Below, one piece after another: positions 25,997-39,930 of a DNA stretch of 64,000 nucleotides. The position numbers and the translations under genes were made by a program. The notes under the pieces are model-generated. The model searched no databases and was not told the DNA's origin. It saw nothing but the letters and a program-made list of their open reading frames with translations. The DNA comes from Voacanga thouarsii (Eukaryota; Streptophyta; Magnoliopsida; Gentianales; Apocynaceae). The DNA is taken from NCBI GenBank assembly GCA_026120185.1, contig JANUWF010001701.1, positions 248,001 to 312,000 on the forward strand. Direction: 5' to 3'. Every line of letters starts with the position of its first letter. Positions within the stretch are counted from its first letter, which is position 1.

Positions 25997-28570
25997 AGGG
26001 TCTAGACCCTTGAAATCTCTCTATCTAAATATATATTCCCTCCTATTGACATACTTAAATAGTTTTAAAATACCTTCATTGACATTTTTGGCTATAAGAA
26101 TTACTTTTTCATGTTTGAAATGTTTATTAATAAAAAAGAAAAGTTTGACTTAGTTTAAACTCAGCAAGAGGTCAAATTCTTATTCAAGTTGCGCTCCAAA
26201 TTGAGTTTTTTTCTGCTTTTATTTATGTCGAGCAAAAACTTAATCAAGATCCGATTTGTAGGGCTGGGTTGACACTCTTACTTAATCCAACATAGCCAGA
26301 AAATTTAACACAAATATATATGAAGTGGAAATAGAAATAACGATAAATTACATATAAAGATACTTTATATGATAATTTTTAAAAAGTAAAATGTAAAATT
26401 TAAAAGATAATTTTTTAAAAATTTAATTTTTATGATAAATTTAAAATATTAAAAAATTTTGAGGACGGAAGCTCTTAGAGATGGAAATGGTGCGCCTCCA
26501 ATTCATGAAATGACCTTCTCTTCAATGTCCTCTTCGTCCTTTTCAAAGCCTGAAAACTTGTCTTGATAAAGTCTTAATTCGTTTCCAAGCAATTTGCATA
26601 CATTTAATTTTAATTTCGCCATTAAAAAGTATCACATTTTATAATTAAACCTTTCTTAATTCAAATTGAGCAAATTATATTCTCTAAAAATTTTAAATTT
26701 GTAATTAAACCCTTTTGTATATTTTCCTAATAGGCGTGTTTGGCTGAACTAATGGGTACAAAAGATAAAAATAAAAAATTGGAACAAATGTATAACTTCA
26801 TTCATTTTCACTTTTTTTTTTTTTTCCTTTTATTCTCATTTGGTTGATCAATTTGTTAAAAAATCATTCTATATAAATCGAGATGAAAATTTTTAAAAAT
26901 TTTGTTTTTTTACACATCAATCCGTTTAAATTATTAAATCTCAGTAGATCCATTAAATGGGGACAAAATGCCCTTATTAAGAATTTTAAAATTTCTATAA
27001 AACAATATTGTTTGAATTGAATCGAAGGGTCTAATTATAAAACTATTTATTTTTTTAAAGTTTAAATTAAAATTAACGCTTTTGCATTATTTAAAGAAAA
27101 ACTCATAATTATTATGAAACAAAAAATATCTTACAGGCAGAAAACCACGACTATGATCAATTCTTTTGTTTTGAAAAACTATTTTTGAACACTAAACCAA
27201 ACATGACAAAAGAAGAAGTCAGACTGAGATCATTATTTTGTTTAGGTCCAACTCTTTTTTTTTTTTTTTTAAATCTTTGCTCCTTAACTTTAACGAGTTC
27301 TTTTCTGTTGTAACTACAAAGATCTTTGTCCAAACTTTTGAATGAACAATGACCTTACTACCCTTCATGTGTGTGTATATATATATATATATATATTCCG
27401 AAAAGATACCCTTTGTATTTTTTTTTCTTTTTATATATCTTTGGATGAAGCTGTGATACCTCAAGAGATAGGAATTTGAATTAAAACTAAAACGGCCCCA
27501 AATCTTTTAATACATTATCTACAATACTCTCTAATATATCTGCCATTAGTGGAAACGATTGTATTTAAAAATATGTTATATTTTTAATATTATATTAAAA
27601 AGTATAGTAGAAAATTCGGAGCCAACCAAAATCTATCAACTAATAAAATAGGTTTTTATCCAATTGGACTATTCTCTTGTATCTTGTAAGTTAATGAAAT
27701 GACTAAGGTGAAATAAATAATAATGAATTACTCCTATTTTTAAATAAATACTACTTTTAGTTTTTTTGTGTAAAATTATCTGTAATTTTTAAAATAAAAA
27801 TATATTTATTTTTTCTAATCATACACTTATCATTTAATATTTTAATAAACTATACAATCATTGAATTTCAATCTTCAAGTTGAGTCTGCAATTTCTAGTA
27901 ATTCAATATTTTTCTTTTAAAATTCTATCGCTCTAATATGCATAAATTTTCTAAAAGTGATTGTTTTTTTTTTTTAATAGAGAGAGTAATGAATTATTCC
28001 AAATTAGAAAAATTAGTGTAAAACTAGAAAATAAGGAAGAAATCCTTAGAGTATCATCCAGGCATAAAATTTCTCCCAACTGCATCTTTAAATACCATAC
28101 ATAGAAAATAACATACCATCTAATACCATACCCTTCATCTACTTAACCTCTCTTTTAGGCCTACATATCTTCTTGTTTAAGAAATGATGAAAATTCTTTC
28201 TACCATTTCATGAATCCAATTGTCATTTCATGGGATAAAGTCCTTTTCACAATTTAAAATATCTTTGTCATTTAATTCAATAGCATTCTTTACATTAAAA
28301 ACATACTTATACATGGATAACCACGACTCCCAAATAAAGTATTTAAATACAAATAATAAATAATTATTACTTCTTTCTATTTCTTTTTACATATTGAAAG
28401 AACATATACATTAAATCATAATTTCTTATACAATAAAAAAATATTTTTACTGATAAAATTGCCATCTTACCATATTGAAATATTCATTCTATATCATCTT
28501 GTTACTATTACCTAATTTGATAAACCAACACCAAGAAAATTCCATCCAAATCATCCCTCTTTATTTTATA
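25997..28570. other. AT-rich intergenic DNA
   Basis: No gene supported. Holds T runs near 26813 and 27257 and a GT/TA run at about 27368-27397. Confidence 0.55.
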
Positions 28571-28897
28571 CTCTCTCCATCCCTTTTTATCTTTCCATTT
28601 TAATCGATTCAAAAATTTAAAAAAAAATAAAAAATTTTAATTAATTAATTAATATTTTTATTTTATTCTCAAAGAATCCCTCTCTTTATTAAGGAGTAAT
28701 CAAAATTTAAAATTTTATATATTATAAGTATATTTAATTTATTTTTATTTTTCACTATAAGTGCACAATATTCATTGTATTAAAGAAAAATATTAATAAA
28801 AAAATAATAATTAATATAATCTTAATTTATTAATGAAATAGATAAATTAAGATAAAAATTTAAATTAAATTAGATAATTAAAAAAGAAGCAGGAGAG
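28571..28897. mobile_element. Stowaway-like MITE (family A)
   Basis: Starts ctctctccatcccttttta and ends in a stretch whose reverse complement begins ctctcctgcttcttttt, so the ends are imperfect terminal inverted repeats. TA dinucleotides flank it (28569-28570 and 28898-28899), as expected for Tc1/mariner-type MITEs. It is 327 bases, very AT-rich and non-coding. Its interior matches, in inverted orientation, 52573 to about 52850, which supports a repeat family. Confidence 0.65.
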
Positions 28898-29098
28898 TAA
28901 TGATTACCATTTCAAAAATAAAAACAAGGTTCAATCCCCAAGTCTAAGCGATTGATAGCATAAGGCAAAAGCATTTACCAATGAAACAATTTCCAAGAGT
29001 CATGTTTGCCGGCCTCAAGACATGGTCAAAACACCATGCAGCTTCCATTTGGACATACTACTATAGCATAGAATAAACTTCACCATATTCTACCTACG

Positions 29099-29111
29099 CC
29101 CCCCCCCCCCC
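29099..29111. repeat. C homopolymer
   Basis: Thirteen C in a row, followed shortly by a T run; lies upstream of the WEB-family gene. Confidence 0.9.
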
Positions 29112-29544
29112 ACCCTCGACACGCCATCCTCTTTTTTTTTTTTTTGGGAATAGATGAAGGGTAAATAAGTCAATTCACGTAGCTTTCTTTTCCATGCTAG
29201 CCAAACCAAATCTCTATCAAGTTCAACGTCCCATGAACCGTCTGTTGTCCTTTTCTTACAAATCTTTCTCTGACTCTGAATCTCACTTTTGCCGTTACGC
29301 AGAGAGAGAGAGAGACGAGAGTAACGAATACCCGCCAACTTCGGCCTTCGTAAGAGAAGAGAGGAGAAGAGCAGGGAGGAGGGCTTCTTCAAAGAAGGAG
29401 GGAACCCTGCCTTTCTCTCTCACACACAACACCCACTACATATTTTTAGCTAAATACTTTAGTTCTGTTTTTCGTCCATTGTTTTCTGATTTTCCAAGGA
29501 TCAGTGGTTCATACATAGTCCGAGAATTCATCTGATTTTCCAAC

Positions 29545-32053
29545 ATGTTACGGTCCAAATCCTTAAGGTATATAAATCAGACAGACCCTCTTCGTTCGTC
29601 TCTTTTTTTTCCTTGTCAACTCCATTTCTTTTGTTTAGAAAATTACTCTTCATTCAAGAAAGAAAAGTATTCACGGTGTACTCTTCAAATTTTTTATGCA
29701 TTCAACATTTTTTGCCTATGTAATTGTGCATGTGAGTACTGTTTTATGTCATGCAGATATTGTTGATGAATTTTTTGTCTGCATGATCATAAAAGATTTG
29801 ATCTTTAATGAGTTTGGCATTGAATGATATGTGTAAGTTTTGGTTTTTGTAGATCTGGGTATGCTGATTTTGGGCATAAGAACCAGCCATCAGTTCTTTC
29901 TCGGACACTTTCTGCTTCAAAATTTTGCAGAGGGAATGCTTTAGTTTCACAGATTGATTCGAAAGCCCTTAAACCAGTTGCAAGAAATTCTATTGACAGA
30001 AAACCCTCTAAGATTGTAAATTTAACGGAGGTATGTTTGGCCATTTTGTTGTTTCCCATGTTCTGTTTGATGTTTTTTGCTTGTTTGAATGGATTTTTGG
30101 TGTTAAATGGATGAGGGAATTATGAATTTTTCTTGATTGCAGAGTCAGATTAATAGAGTTTTGGCAATGCAAGAGCATATGGGGCAGATTGAGGAAGAGC
30201 TTAAATGGGCGAAAGATCGGCTGATTGTGGTTGAGGAAGAAAGGAATCGAGCCGTTGATGAAGTTAAAGAGATGACACGTGCTGCTTATGGGGCCAAAAT
30301 GAAGGTTAATGAGGCATTGGCCCCTAAGAAAGCTGGGGAGCTTGTTACAGAAATTAAGACTTTGAAAGAATTGTTGTCTAATGCCCAGAAAGAATTGAGT
30401 ATGAAAGATAAGAACATTGAATCCTTGAAAATAGAACTTGATGAGGCTAAACAGTTTGAGGTAAAATTGGCCGAGAGAGATGTATCATTCAATAAATTGA
30501 AGGAAGAATTGAATAATGCAAAAGCATCCGAGGCTCATGCAATGGATCATAAGAAAAAGATTCAGCAACTAGAGGATGAGATACAGAAAGGAAAGGTGTC
30601 AGAAGCCAAAATGCTTGATTCTTTAGCAAGCCTGACAAAACAGCTAGAGCAGACGAAGATTGAACTTGAAGAATCTAAACTAGAAATTGCTTCTCTGAAT
30701 GAGAAGGTTGTGTCGTCGGAAAAGTCCTCCAAGCAAAGCATCAGTAGCAGTCTTAATGGACCTCTTGCAAAGGAGAGCGATGTTGTTGTTGTTGCTGTTG
30801 CAGGAGAAAATGAGAGTCTAAAGTCTGAGCTTGGATTAGCAAAAGAGAATCTATCTCAGACAAAGGAGGATGAGAAGATTGTCTCCACGAAAGCCAAGAG
30901 TTTAGCAGACGAGGTGGGGATACTGAAAAATGAACTTCGACTGGCACTTGAGGCAGAAGAAAAAAGCAAAAAGGCTATGGATGATTTAGCATTGGCACTA
31001 AAAGAAGTAGCAACAGAAGCCAATCATGCAAAGGAGAAGGTCAATGCTACACAATTGGAATTAGAACAGGTTAAAGGGGAGGCAGAACAACTGAAGCAGA
31101 TGATTAGGACCGCTGAAGAAAGGTATGGAAAACTACTGGAAGAAGCCAGAAAGGAAGCAGAGCTGCATAGAAACACTGCAGATAGATTACGATCAGAAGC
31201 AGAAGAATCACTTTTGGCATGGAATGGGAAAGAAACGTGCTTCGTTAGTTGTATTAAAAGAGCAGAAGAGGAAAGGACTCTTGCACAACATGAAAACACT
31301 AGACTTGTAGAATCCCTTAAAGCATCTGAGCGTATGACTATATCGGCTAGGGAGGAGAGCTACAAATTGAGGGATATACTTAAGCAGGCTCTTAATGAAG
31401 CTAATGCAGCAAAAGCTGCTGCTGGCATTGCTAGAGATGAAAATTCTCAACTCAAGGATTTCCTAGCTGAAAAGGATGAAGCTCTGCACTTTCTGACTCA
31501 AGAAAATGAACGTCTTCGTTTGAGTGAAGTTGCATCTCAGGAAAAACTTAAAAAGTTCAAGCATTTACTCTCTACAGCATCGACAGAACTCAAGCATCAA
31601 GATAAGGAACAGGATGGGATATTGAAGTCGCCAAATTTAATGGCTGAGGATCATGAAGAGGAGGACAAAGCAAAGAAGAACTTCAGCTTCAACCTTGATG
31701 AATTGAAACTTCTGAGCGAAAATGAAGATTCAGATGAATCAATCAACAATGAGGATCCTGAAAAGGCTGAGGCACTCAAAGGCTCCATATTTGATACCGC
31801 TGCTGATTCACCAAGATCCAAGCCCCATACACCAAAACCGACAGGCAATCATCATAGGAGAGACTCTTCTTCTTTCTTCACTGTTGATGGGGAAACAATA
31901 AGCTCAGAAGAGTTAGAGCATCTAGAGAACGGTCAATTTGATGATTCAGACAGTGATAGAAACCACAGAAGAAGGAGAGCTTTGTTTCGAAGAGTTGGAG
32001 ATCTCCTAATGAGAAAAAGTTTCCACAGGAAGGAACCATCAGTTGATCAATAG
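29545..32053 (+). CDS. WEB-family coiled-coil protein (DUF827 type), three exons
   Basis: Exons 29545-29567, 29853-30030 and 30143-32053 join in phase to 703 residues. Exon 1 codes only MLRSKSL plus two bases of an Arg codon. Exon 2 codes a basic, Ser-rich region (SVLSRTLSASKF). Exon 3 is almost all heptad-rich coiled coil, from about residue 68 (SQINRVLAMQEHMGQIEEEL) to about 550, rich in Glu, Lys, Leu and Ala. The tail is acidic and Ser-rich, then ends basic (LFRRVGDLLMRKSFHRKEP). This fits the plant WEB family, whose founders WEB1 and PMI2 form a complex needed for light-driven chloroplast movement; this member's own role is unknown. An ICR/myosin-like coiled-coil protein is the main alternative. 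No in-frame ATG lies upstream before a stop. The leader holds a GA run near 29300. Confidence 0.85.
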
Positions 32054-34904
32054 GCTCTTTCTAAGATTACTTCAGGTTTAGTATTAAAATTATTTTTGTG
32101 ATTATGCTTCATTTACCAAACAAAGCAGGTTAAAATGCTCATATCAATCATATATCCATTTCCATATTGCTACTGTTTCTAGTTATATTAAAACCTGTGA
32201 AGAAATTTGCTTGGCAGATAGTTTTCATTAGTAAATGCTTGTAGAAGCCACCCACTATTCTATATAGTTGTTCATATAGTGTTCCGAGGCCTTCTTTCAC
32301 GAGCAGATTTACTTCCTTTTTACATTTTTAAACTTTTGTAGACAATCTCGAAGGAGCCAATGCTGTTTATTAATTCTTGATCATTAGTATACATTTTATT
32401 TGCACCAATATGCGTTTATTCTCCTGAAAAAATTTATTCAGAAGAAGAAAAGAGAATGGGAACAAAAAACCTCGAAATTAACCGAGGAGGGTTAACGACA
32501 ATACTGAAAGCTGGTGGCATATTATAGCTCTATTTCACAAGCTTTAGATGGATTTTCTTACAGAATTTCAATCTGACGGATTTGATTTTGAACAAGTTTT
32601 ATTAAGTTAGTTTCTGTAATTCTTTCCCAAGCTGAACAATTTCATATATATGGAAATCAAACTTCTACCAATGAAATATTCCTCAACCTCTTTTCTCCCT
32701 CTTAGACTTTAGGCAGAGACCTGACTCGTGAGGTGCTGCTCTATTGAATCCTCATCCTCATCTTTCCAATGGTGTTCTATTGGTGCCAGAAATCTCATAG
32801 AAGTGATGGCCGATTTGATTTTCAAATTTTTATATTTTGCACAAACTATATTAACATTTCTTTTGATGTTTGTAGAGATTTTTGTCCATTTTGATCAAAG
32901 TATATCATTGGATTTTTCATAGCAAACGCAATGCCCCCTGAGTAAGATACAGAAAAAGGACTGAAACGCCAATCGCATACTTATTATGCAGTCTCTTTAT
33001 TACCCCCAAGTATGAGCCAACACGGTTGGATTTGAGTGGAAGTATAAAAAAAATTTTGTGGTCAACTTGGAAACGCGTTGATCTAGAAACCTTATTTTAG
33101 TGCTTTTCAATCAAAACCCATGATTCCCAACCAAAGTCTCATTCAACGCCCTAAAAATGCTTCTTCCGTCCAAATTTAAAAAATATAGATATTTAAATCT
33201 AACCAAAAAAAAAAAAAAAAGAAAAGCAATAATGTTTGATGCCTCTTCATAGTAATAAATGGAAATCAAGGTCAACCTTTAACCAACACAAACGAGAAAG
33301 TCACCCTGCTATGGAAAGAAAGTAGACGTCCCTGAACTTTCGAAGAGGCAATTGAACGATACCCCCACGGATCAAAGTAATCATCGTGTTCGAAAATTGA
33401 AGGCTTGTCCTACTCCTTTCTTTAATTGGAGCAAGGCCGGCAGTTGGCAGGAGGACGGAACTCATGGTGCCAACAGATGTCCATTCTAAACTCAGAAATT
33501 TAACAGTATTCTAAGTATTTTGCGTCCCTGTACAAGCTACTAATCTTCAACTCTATTAATACTAATGTCCGCCATTCAAAAAGGATAAATGGACAATAGC
33601 TATAAAGAATAAGAAACCAAAGCCTAAACCACTAGCAAAATGGCTTTGTCAATTACTAACATCTAAGGCACCATGAATAGTAGTAATTGTATTAAGAAAG
33701 GGAGCATTCCTTTAGAATAATCCAAAGTAGAGATGAGGTTATTTGATTTGAAGCGGAAGGAGTAGTATACAAATTTATGGACCATCTTTAAATCGCCGAA
33801 TAATTGAATGACTCGCCAATCAAAAAACCTGTTCAGGCCAACTGTAAAGTTTCTTTGGCACATAACTGTAAAGTTTCAAAATGCAGAATAAAAAGAGTTT
33901 AAAAGTGAGCACAATTGTAGACCAATTAAAGTTCACGGTGGCAGGATCTATCAGTCTCTTACAGCTTTACATTTAAAACTAGGATGGCAAAGTCGGAAAT
34001 CAGGGAGAAGACTATCGTCTCTGCTTTATTTCGTGAACTTCTTCAACCGTTAGATGGCCAAACATTGGGAACCTATCTTATCTCCTTATTCCCGGCTCAA
34101 ATGTGCCAAAAGACAAGGGCATTAAATCATCCAATATTCCTCTATGGATCTCCTCCCACAAGTTCAACTCCCAACTAGAGATTGCTTATATTGTTCCAGA
34201 CCGGTCTGCTGAGACTTTCATAGTGAAGCTGTGTGGATGCATGCTGTAGGAAGTTCTTAGATAGAGGCAACTAACACCACTCCCAGACAAGTTGTTCTTA
34301 TGGGGGAAACAATGATTCACTTGATCTCCAACTTCAAGACCTCAAAAAATGAAAGGTAAAGGAGGCCCCAGAAAGAGTCCCTCCCACCAGTCTGTGATGA
34401 CATGAGTTGGTGTTCAACAAGATGATTGCCCAAGAAAAGAGACTTCAAGAAAACCAAAGAGAAAGAATTATCTGAATCTAGTTAACTTTGTAGCTTTTAG
34501 ACTAATCAAGAAGATTATTTTACTCTTGAGATTAATAAAGGTTTAAGAAGACATTATAATGACGTTCGAAACTCTGAATTATCAGAAATTAGCATATGAA
34601 TTCTTCCTTTATAATGAAAGATCAAGTCTGGTTACGGAGGCAATCCATAATAAATAATGAAACACACAGTCAGCGCATTAATTCCTATGAGAAAAAGGAA
34701 AACATCAATACCATCTAAAGCCAAAGATCAGGATGATCATAAAATCCCTAAAATAAGAAACAATCAAACCTAGTGTCTTAAAAAGGTAGGAAATTACGGA
34801 AGCCCAGAATATACAGGGCTATATACTTGCTACAAGCAGTATTCTTGAATTAAAACCAAACTACATGAAGCATAAAAATAGCTCAAACATAACGTGAAAT
34901 TTCA
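32054..34904. other. Convergent intergenic region between WEB and 14-3-3 genes
   Basis: Holds the 3' UTRs of both flanking genes, which converge. A 16-base A run is near 33210. Short open frames (for example 33984-34178) match nothing I know. No transposon recognised. Confidence 0.55.
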
Positions 34905-36182
<1,278 letters not shown>

Positions 36183-36992
36183 AGATATCAGAGAGAGAGA
36201 GAGTGTGTGTTTTAGAACGAGAAAGTCTTGGTGGTGAGACTTGAGAGTGGGTGGAGAATTACAAAATGACGAACCGGCTTTTGGATTCTCAGATCCTTAT
36301 TTGCATATCTTTTTCTTTCTTTTTTTTTTTTCTTTTTATTCTCTAATCTTTTGAACACGAGCGAGCGAAAATTTAAAAAAAAAAAATCATCGTTATGGGC
36401 TTGAGAACAATTAAATTCGAAATATAGGTCCAAAAATTGGACCTGGGCTGTACTTGGGCCATGGAAAGAAAGCAATGACAACAAAGCTGCTGCAGTCGCG
36501 TTTCTATCCAAAAGGAGAGTACAAGTCTGAGATTAAGCCAATGTTTGGGCCACAAAGGAGGAATGCAGAGATTGAGAGGAGTACTTTTATTTTTATTAAG
36601 AAAAATAAATCTAATTTATTATTATTATTTGATTAGAATAGAAGAAAAGTAAAATATAATATTATCTTAATTCATGTTTCAATTTATGTATATCTCGACG
36701 GGCTTTTTACGACATGATAGAGAGTTTTTTCTTTTTTAATTTATTTTTTTATTTTTTTTTCTAACTAAATAATATAAATTATCTATTTATCTCTAAATTT
36801 ATATTACCTTCATTTTTCTTCCCTTTTTTTAACCTCAAACAAATACACTATAATAATTAAAAGAATCTTAAAATCAGGTTAATGAATTTTGTCTTAAATT
36901 TTAGCCCTCCTAAAATTTCTTTAGAACTATATCGATATTTGTATATTATATTATTATTAAACGGATGAATAATCACCGCTTTAAAAATCCGA
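36183..36992. other. 14-3-3 upstream region
   Basis: Contains the 14-3-3 leader, with a GA run near 36191, and its promoter. The rest is AT-rich with no gene. Confidence 0.5.
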
Positions 36993-37020
36993 CTAGCAGG
37001 ATGTTCGTGCGTTGCACGGG
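36993..37020 (-). mobile_element. Helitron-type 3' terminus (hairpin plus CTAG)
   Basis: Minus strand order: cccgtgcaacgcacg hairpin, then aacatcctg, then CTAG, then T. The hairpin stem is five perfect pairs and one side has drifted from a longer stem (ccc against gtt). Confidence 0.6.
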
Positions 37021-37627
37021 ATATCAATATTTTATACTATATGCTATTTTTTATGTATTATATGGATTTTAATAAATGAAATTTTTTTGATGAATTGAAT
37101 ACAAATCATATGTAAGTTACACATATGTAATTTATGTATGTAATTTTTTTTGAATTTTTTATATCATATGTAATTTATGCATATGACATTTTGTGTACAT
37201 TTTGTCCATTTTATAAAGAGTCAATAAAAAGAACATTTTTATCAAATATATGAAAAAAGACATTTTTTTTTTTACATACTTTGGCTTTTAGTGGTACATA
37301 AAACTTATCTATTGATTCAGAATAGTTTAAAATCGCCTGTAGATTAATATGTCGATAACAACATTTAAAAGAATTACCATAATCGATGATCTCTAACTCT
37401 ATAATCGATAATAATTTGTATATAATATAAAAGTCATGATCTCTTATCAATAAGAAAATACACAATCGATTATGAAATAATACTTTATCGATGATATTCT
37501 TCAATGAGATAAAAGTTAGAAGATACATGCCCTAAAACTTTGTCTGTATATATATAGATATTCCCAGTTTCAGAACAACCAAAGTATATGATGAACTAAA
37601 AATATTCTCTTCCTCTACATATGGCTA

Positions 37628-37718
37628 AAGATCATTCTTTGGTCGATGAACAATCATATTACTTTCTTGAAGAAGCTCATAATCATCTTTATCAAGAATA
37701 TCACTCTTCTTCATTTCT
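37628..37718 (-). pseudogene. SPT6-like exon fragment (second part)
   Basis: Minus-strand frame reads SDILDKDDYELLQESNMIV followed by HRPK, the region that follows the acidic/basic N-terminal part of the transcription elongation factor SPT6 (LDxDDYELLxxxN). An acceptor-like ttaattatag precedes it. The frame ends at a TAG just after it. It is the continuation of the acidic piece at 39842-39930, with other genes' exons in between. Confidence 0.6.
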
Positions 37719-37766
37719 CTATAATTAAAAGGCAAAAAGATGAAGAATGTCATACTAATTTCCCTC

Positions 37767-37768
37767 TT

Positions 37769-37799
<31 letters not shown>

Positions 37800-37800
37800 G
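37767..37800. repeat. T12-G22 homopolymer tract at a fragment junction
   Basis: Twelve T (37767-37778) directly followed by twenty-two G (37779-37800). It lies exactly where the SirB1-like exon stops and the SPT6-like piece begins. Homopolymers of this length are prone to sequencing error, so the exact count is uncertain. Confidence 0.85.
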
Positions 37801-38356
37801 CAATGGCATCCAATTCAGTTAACCACTAAATAATGTTCTTTCCACGAAGAGGCGTAGTCTTAGACATCCCACTCTTAGAGATCAGATGCTAATGAGGCTT
37901 CTCTCCTTTCCTTATGGAGTGACAGCAGATCAATCTCCCGATTGAAAGCCATAAATGCCTCATCTTCAATACCAACATAAAACAAAGCCTACATGAATTT
38001 GAGACAAAAAATGTCACACTACAACACCAAACACATCACTAAAACATAGATAGTAAGACATAAAACAAAAAGCTCTGAAACCCCTATTATATTATGACCA
38101 GATTATATGGCAGGCCTATGAGAAACGATATGCTACAAACACCACTCATGCCGACCAAATAAGTAATAGGACATTCCAAAACTATATCATCAGAAGCAAA
38201 TATATTAAGCAAATCAATAAGGAATATTATTAAATATATTAAGAGCTAAATGAAGTGCAAGAAGAAAAAAATAATTACCTTCGCAAGGGAGATGCCTTTA
38301 TCCTTAGACTGAAAAGATATCTCTAAGGTAAACTTATCCCTTGCAGCCTTGAGGAC
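37801..38356 (-). pseudogene. SirB1-like (transglutaminase-like) gene fragment, two exons
   Basis: The first exon, 38356-38279, is 26 intact codons (VLKAARDKFTLEISFQSKDK then GISLAK) with good splice sites. The second runs from 37988 down to the G tract (ALFYVGIEDEAFMAFNREID onward). They match my memory of the N-terminal part of plant SirB1/transglutaminase-like proteins. In the second exon two in-frame stops appear after LASDL and a frame change is needed to read TPLRGKN and LTELDAIA, so it cannot be functional. The family name is from memory and less certain than the pseudogene status. Confidence 0.5.
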
Positions 38357-38981
38357 CTAACAAAATTACCATTCATCAATAATTAATCGTGATTCTAAGG
38401 CTTGGAAAATATTCCCAATTTTTAATATCGCCCCAACAAAATTCAGTAATAATACACAAATGGCTCAAATTAGTTAAACATATCATAATATTCAACTACT
38501 CATATATACCAAAATCACCTACATGCAAAGAGCAACATCTAGCAAGAGCCAACCACTTTAGTAGATTAAACTTAGACCTTGGCATGGATCAAATGTGACA
38601 AATAGGCAGTCGTAAAATCAAATTAGCATATTTATTTTAAAGGTTATAGCAACATCTTGATAAAAATTAGCTCTAGGTGAATTTGGATATTCTACCAAAG
38701 CAGAAGAAGCTAGAGATGAAATGCTCAACCTCTTCTTGTTGGGTGCCTTTGCACTTGTTGCGCCAATCTATTCATTGCTCTTTTATTTTTTACTCCCAAT
38801 CCAAAATCTACAATGACTATTAAAATCATACATGATCATACAGAATAAAGGGATATTGGGGATGCACTAATAACTTTGTATAAAGAAGCACAACAAAAAT
38901 TGATATTCAACAAACCTCTTATCCGCAACAACAATTGTACAATTTTCATCAAAAGGCAAATGACAATGGTCGAGAGTATAC

Positions 38982-39815
38982 CTTGAGGTGTGAAGTCAAA
39001 CAGTGGAGACAGAGGTCGGCCATTTGGTAAGCAGGCATTTGGCTCCCTCAGACTATCAAAGAAGGGGTGTGCACATGCCTCCAACTGAAAACAAACCGGT
39101 TGACACACACACAACCAAATACAGCTTGTTAGTGATTTATTGATAATCACAAACATGAGTATTTTCATGGATTCATGGAAGGTGAAAAATATTTTGAAGT
39201 CCCCACCCATTTCTCATTTATGAAGTACAGACTGAAACATATCATAACCGTCTCACATGACAGTTGGTTCAGTTATGCAAGTCAAAAAACTAATCACTAC
39301 AAAATGGTCCCTGAAAATTCATACTATCACGCCCTTGAGATCCATATCCATCTCAACTGACCTTGTGCCAAGGATGAGCTTTGATCTGAGGAAACTTAAA
39401 CTTGCTATAGTTTGGGTTCATACACTTGATTTCCTCTCTTGTTGGTGTTCCTAAGATCTGTCATTACAAATCAAGAATATAGACAATTGCAAATGATGCA
39501 AAAAAAAAGGCTTGAAAATAAGAACCACCAAATTTAACATGATCTTATATGTTACTTTAATAATCTCCACTAGCTGATCAACACCACTTTCCCCAGGAAA
39601 AAGAGGCTGAAGATATGCAATTATAGAATGTCAGACAGATCTACCTTCACAAACGTCTACCTTGTGTAGCATCAATAGAAATCTTGACAACTAAGTTAGC
39701 TATATTCACAGCAGGAAAAGGCTAAACATAAATCCACCTGCCCCAGAAGTAGTTCAGCCATAACACAACCAACAGACCACATGTCGATTGCTATTGTATA
39801 CTCTGTAGCCCCAAA
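38982..39815 (-). pseudogene. GSK3/SHAGGY-like kinase fragment, four exons, one exon lost
   Basis: Minus-strand exons: 39815-39738 ([20 protein letters not shown] then ELLLGQ), 39606-39556 (PLFPGESGVDQLVEIIK), 39457-39362 ([20 protein letters not shown] onward to HPWHK) and 39084-38982 ([20 protein letters not shown] onward). These are consecutive C-lobe exons of plant GSK3 kinases with normal splice sites. The exon that should lie between HPWHK and LEACAHPFF (the RLLQYSP region) is absent from 39085-39361. The N-lobe, catalytic loop and activation segment are also missing, so no kinase can be made. Confidence 0.88.
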
Positions 39816-39841
39816 GTTACTTGAGAAATCTGGAAAAAACA

Positions 39842-39930
39842 CAGAAAATTTACTTCTTCTTCCATTTCTTCTTCTTTTGTCTCTCCTCATCACTATCAGC
39901 ACTATCTTCTTCCTCCTCTTCATGTTCTTC
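39842..39930 (-). pseudogene. SPT6-like exon fragment (acidic part)
   Basis: Minus-strand frame reads [19 protein letters not shown] then QKKKKWKKK and a stop. Acidic run, DSADSDEER and the Lys run resemble the N-terminal segment of plant SPT6, directly before the LDxDDYELL segment found at 37628-37718. Low-complexity sequence alone would be weak evidence; the paired second piece makes it better. Confidence 0.5.
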
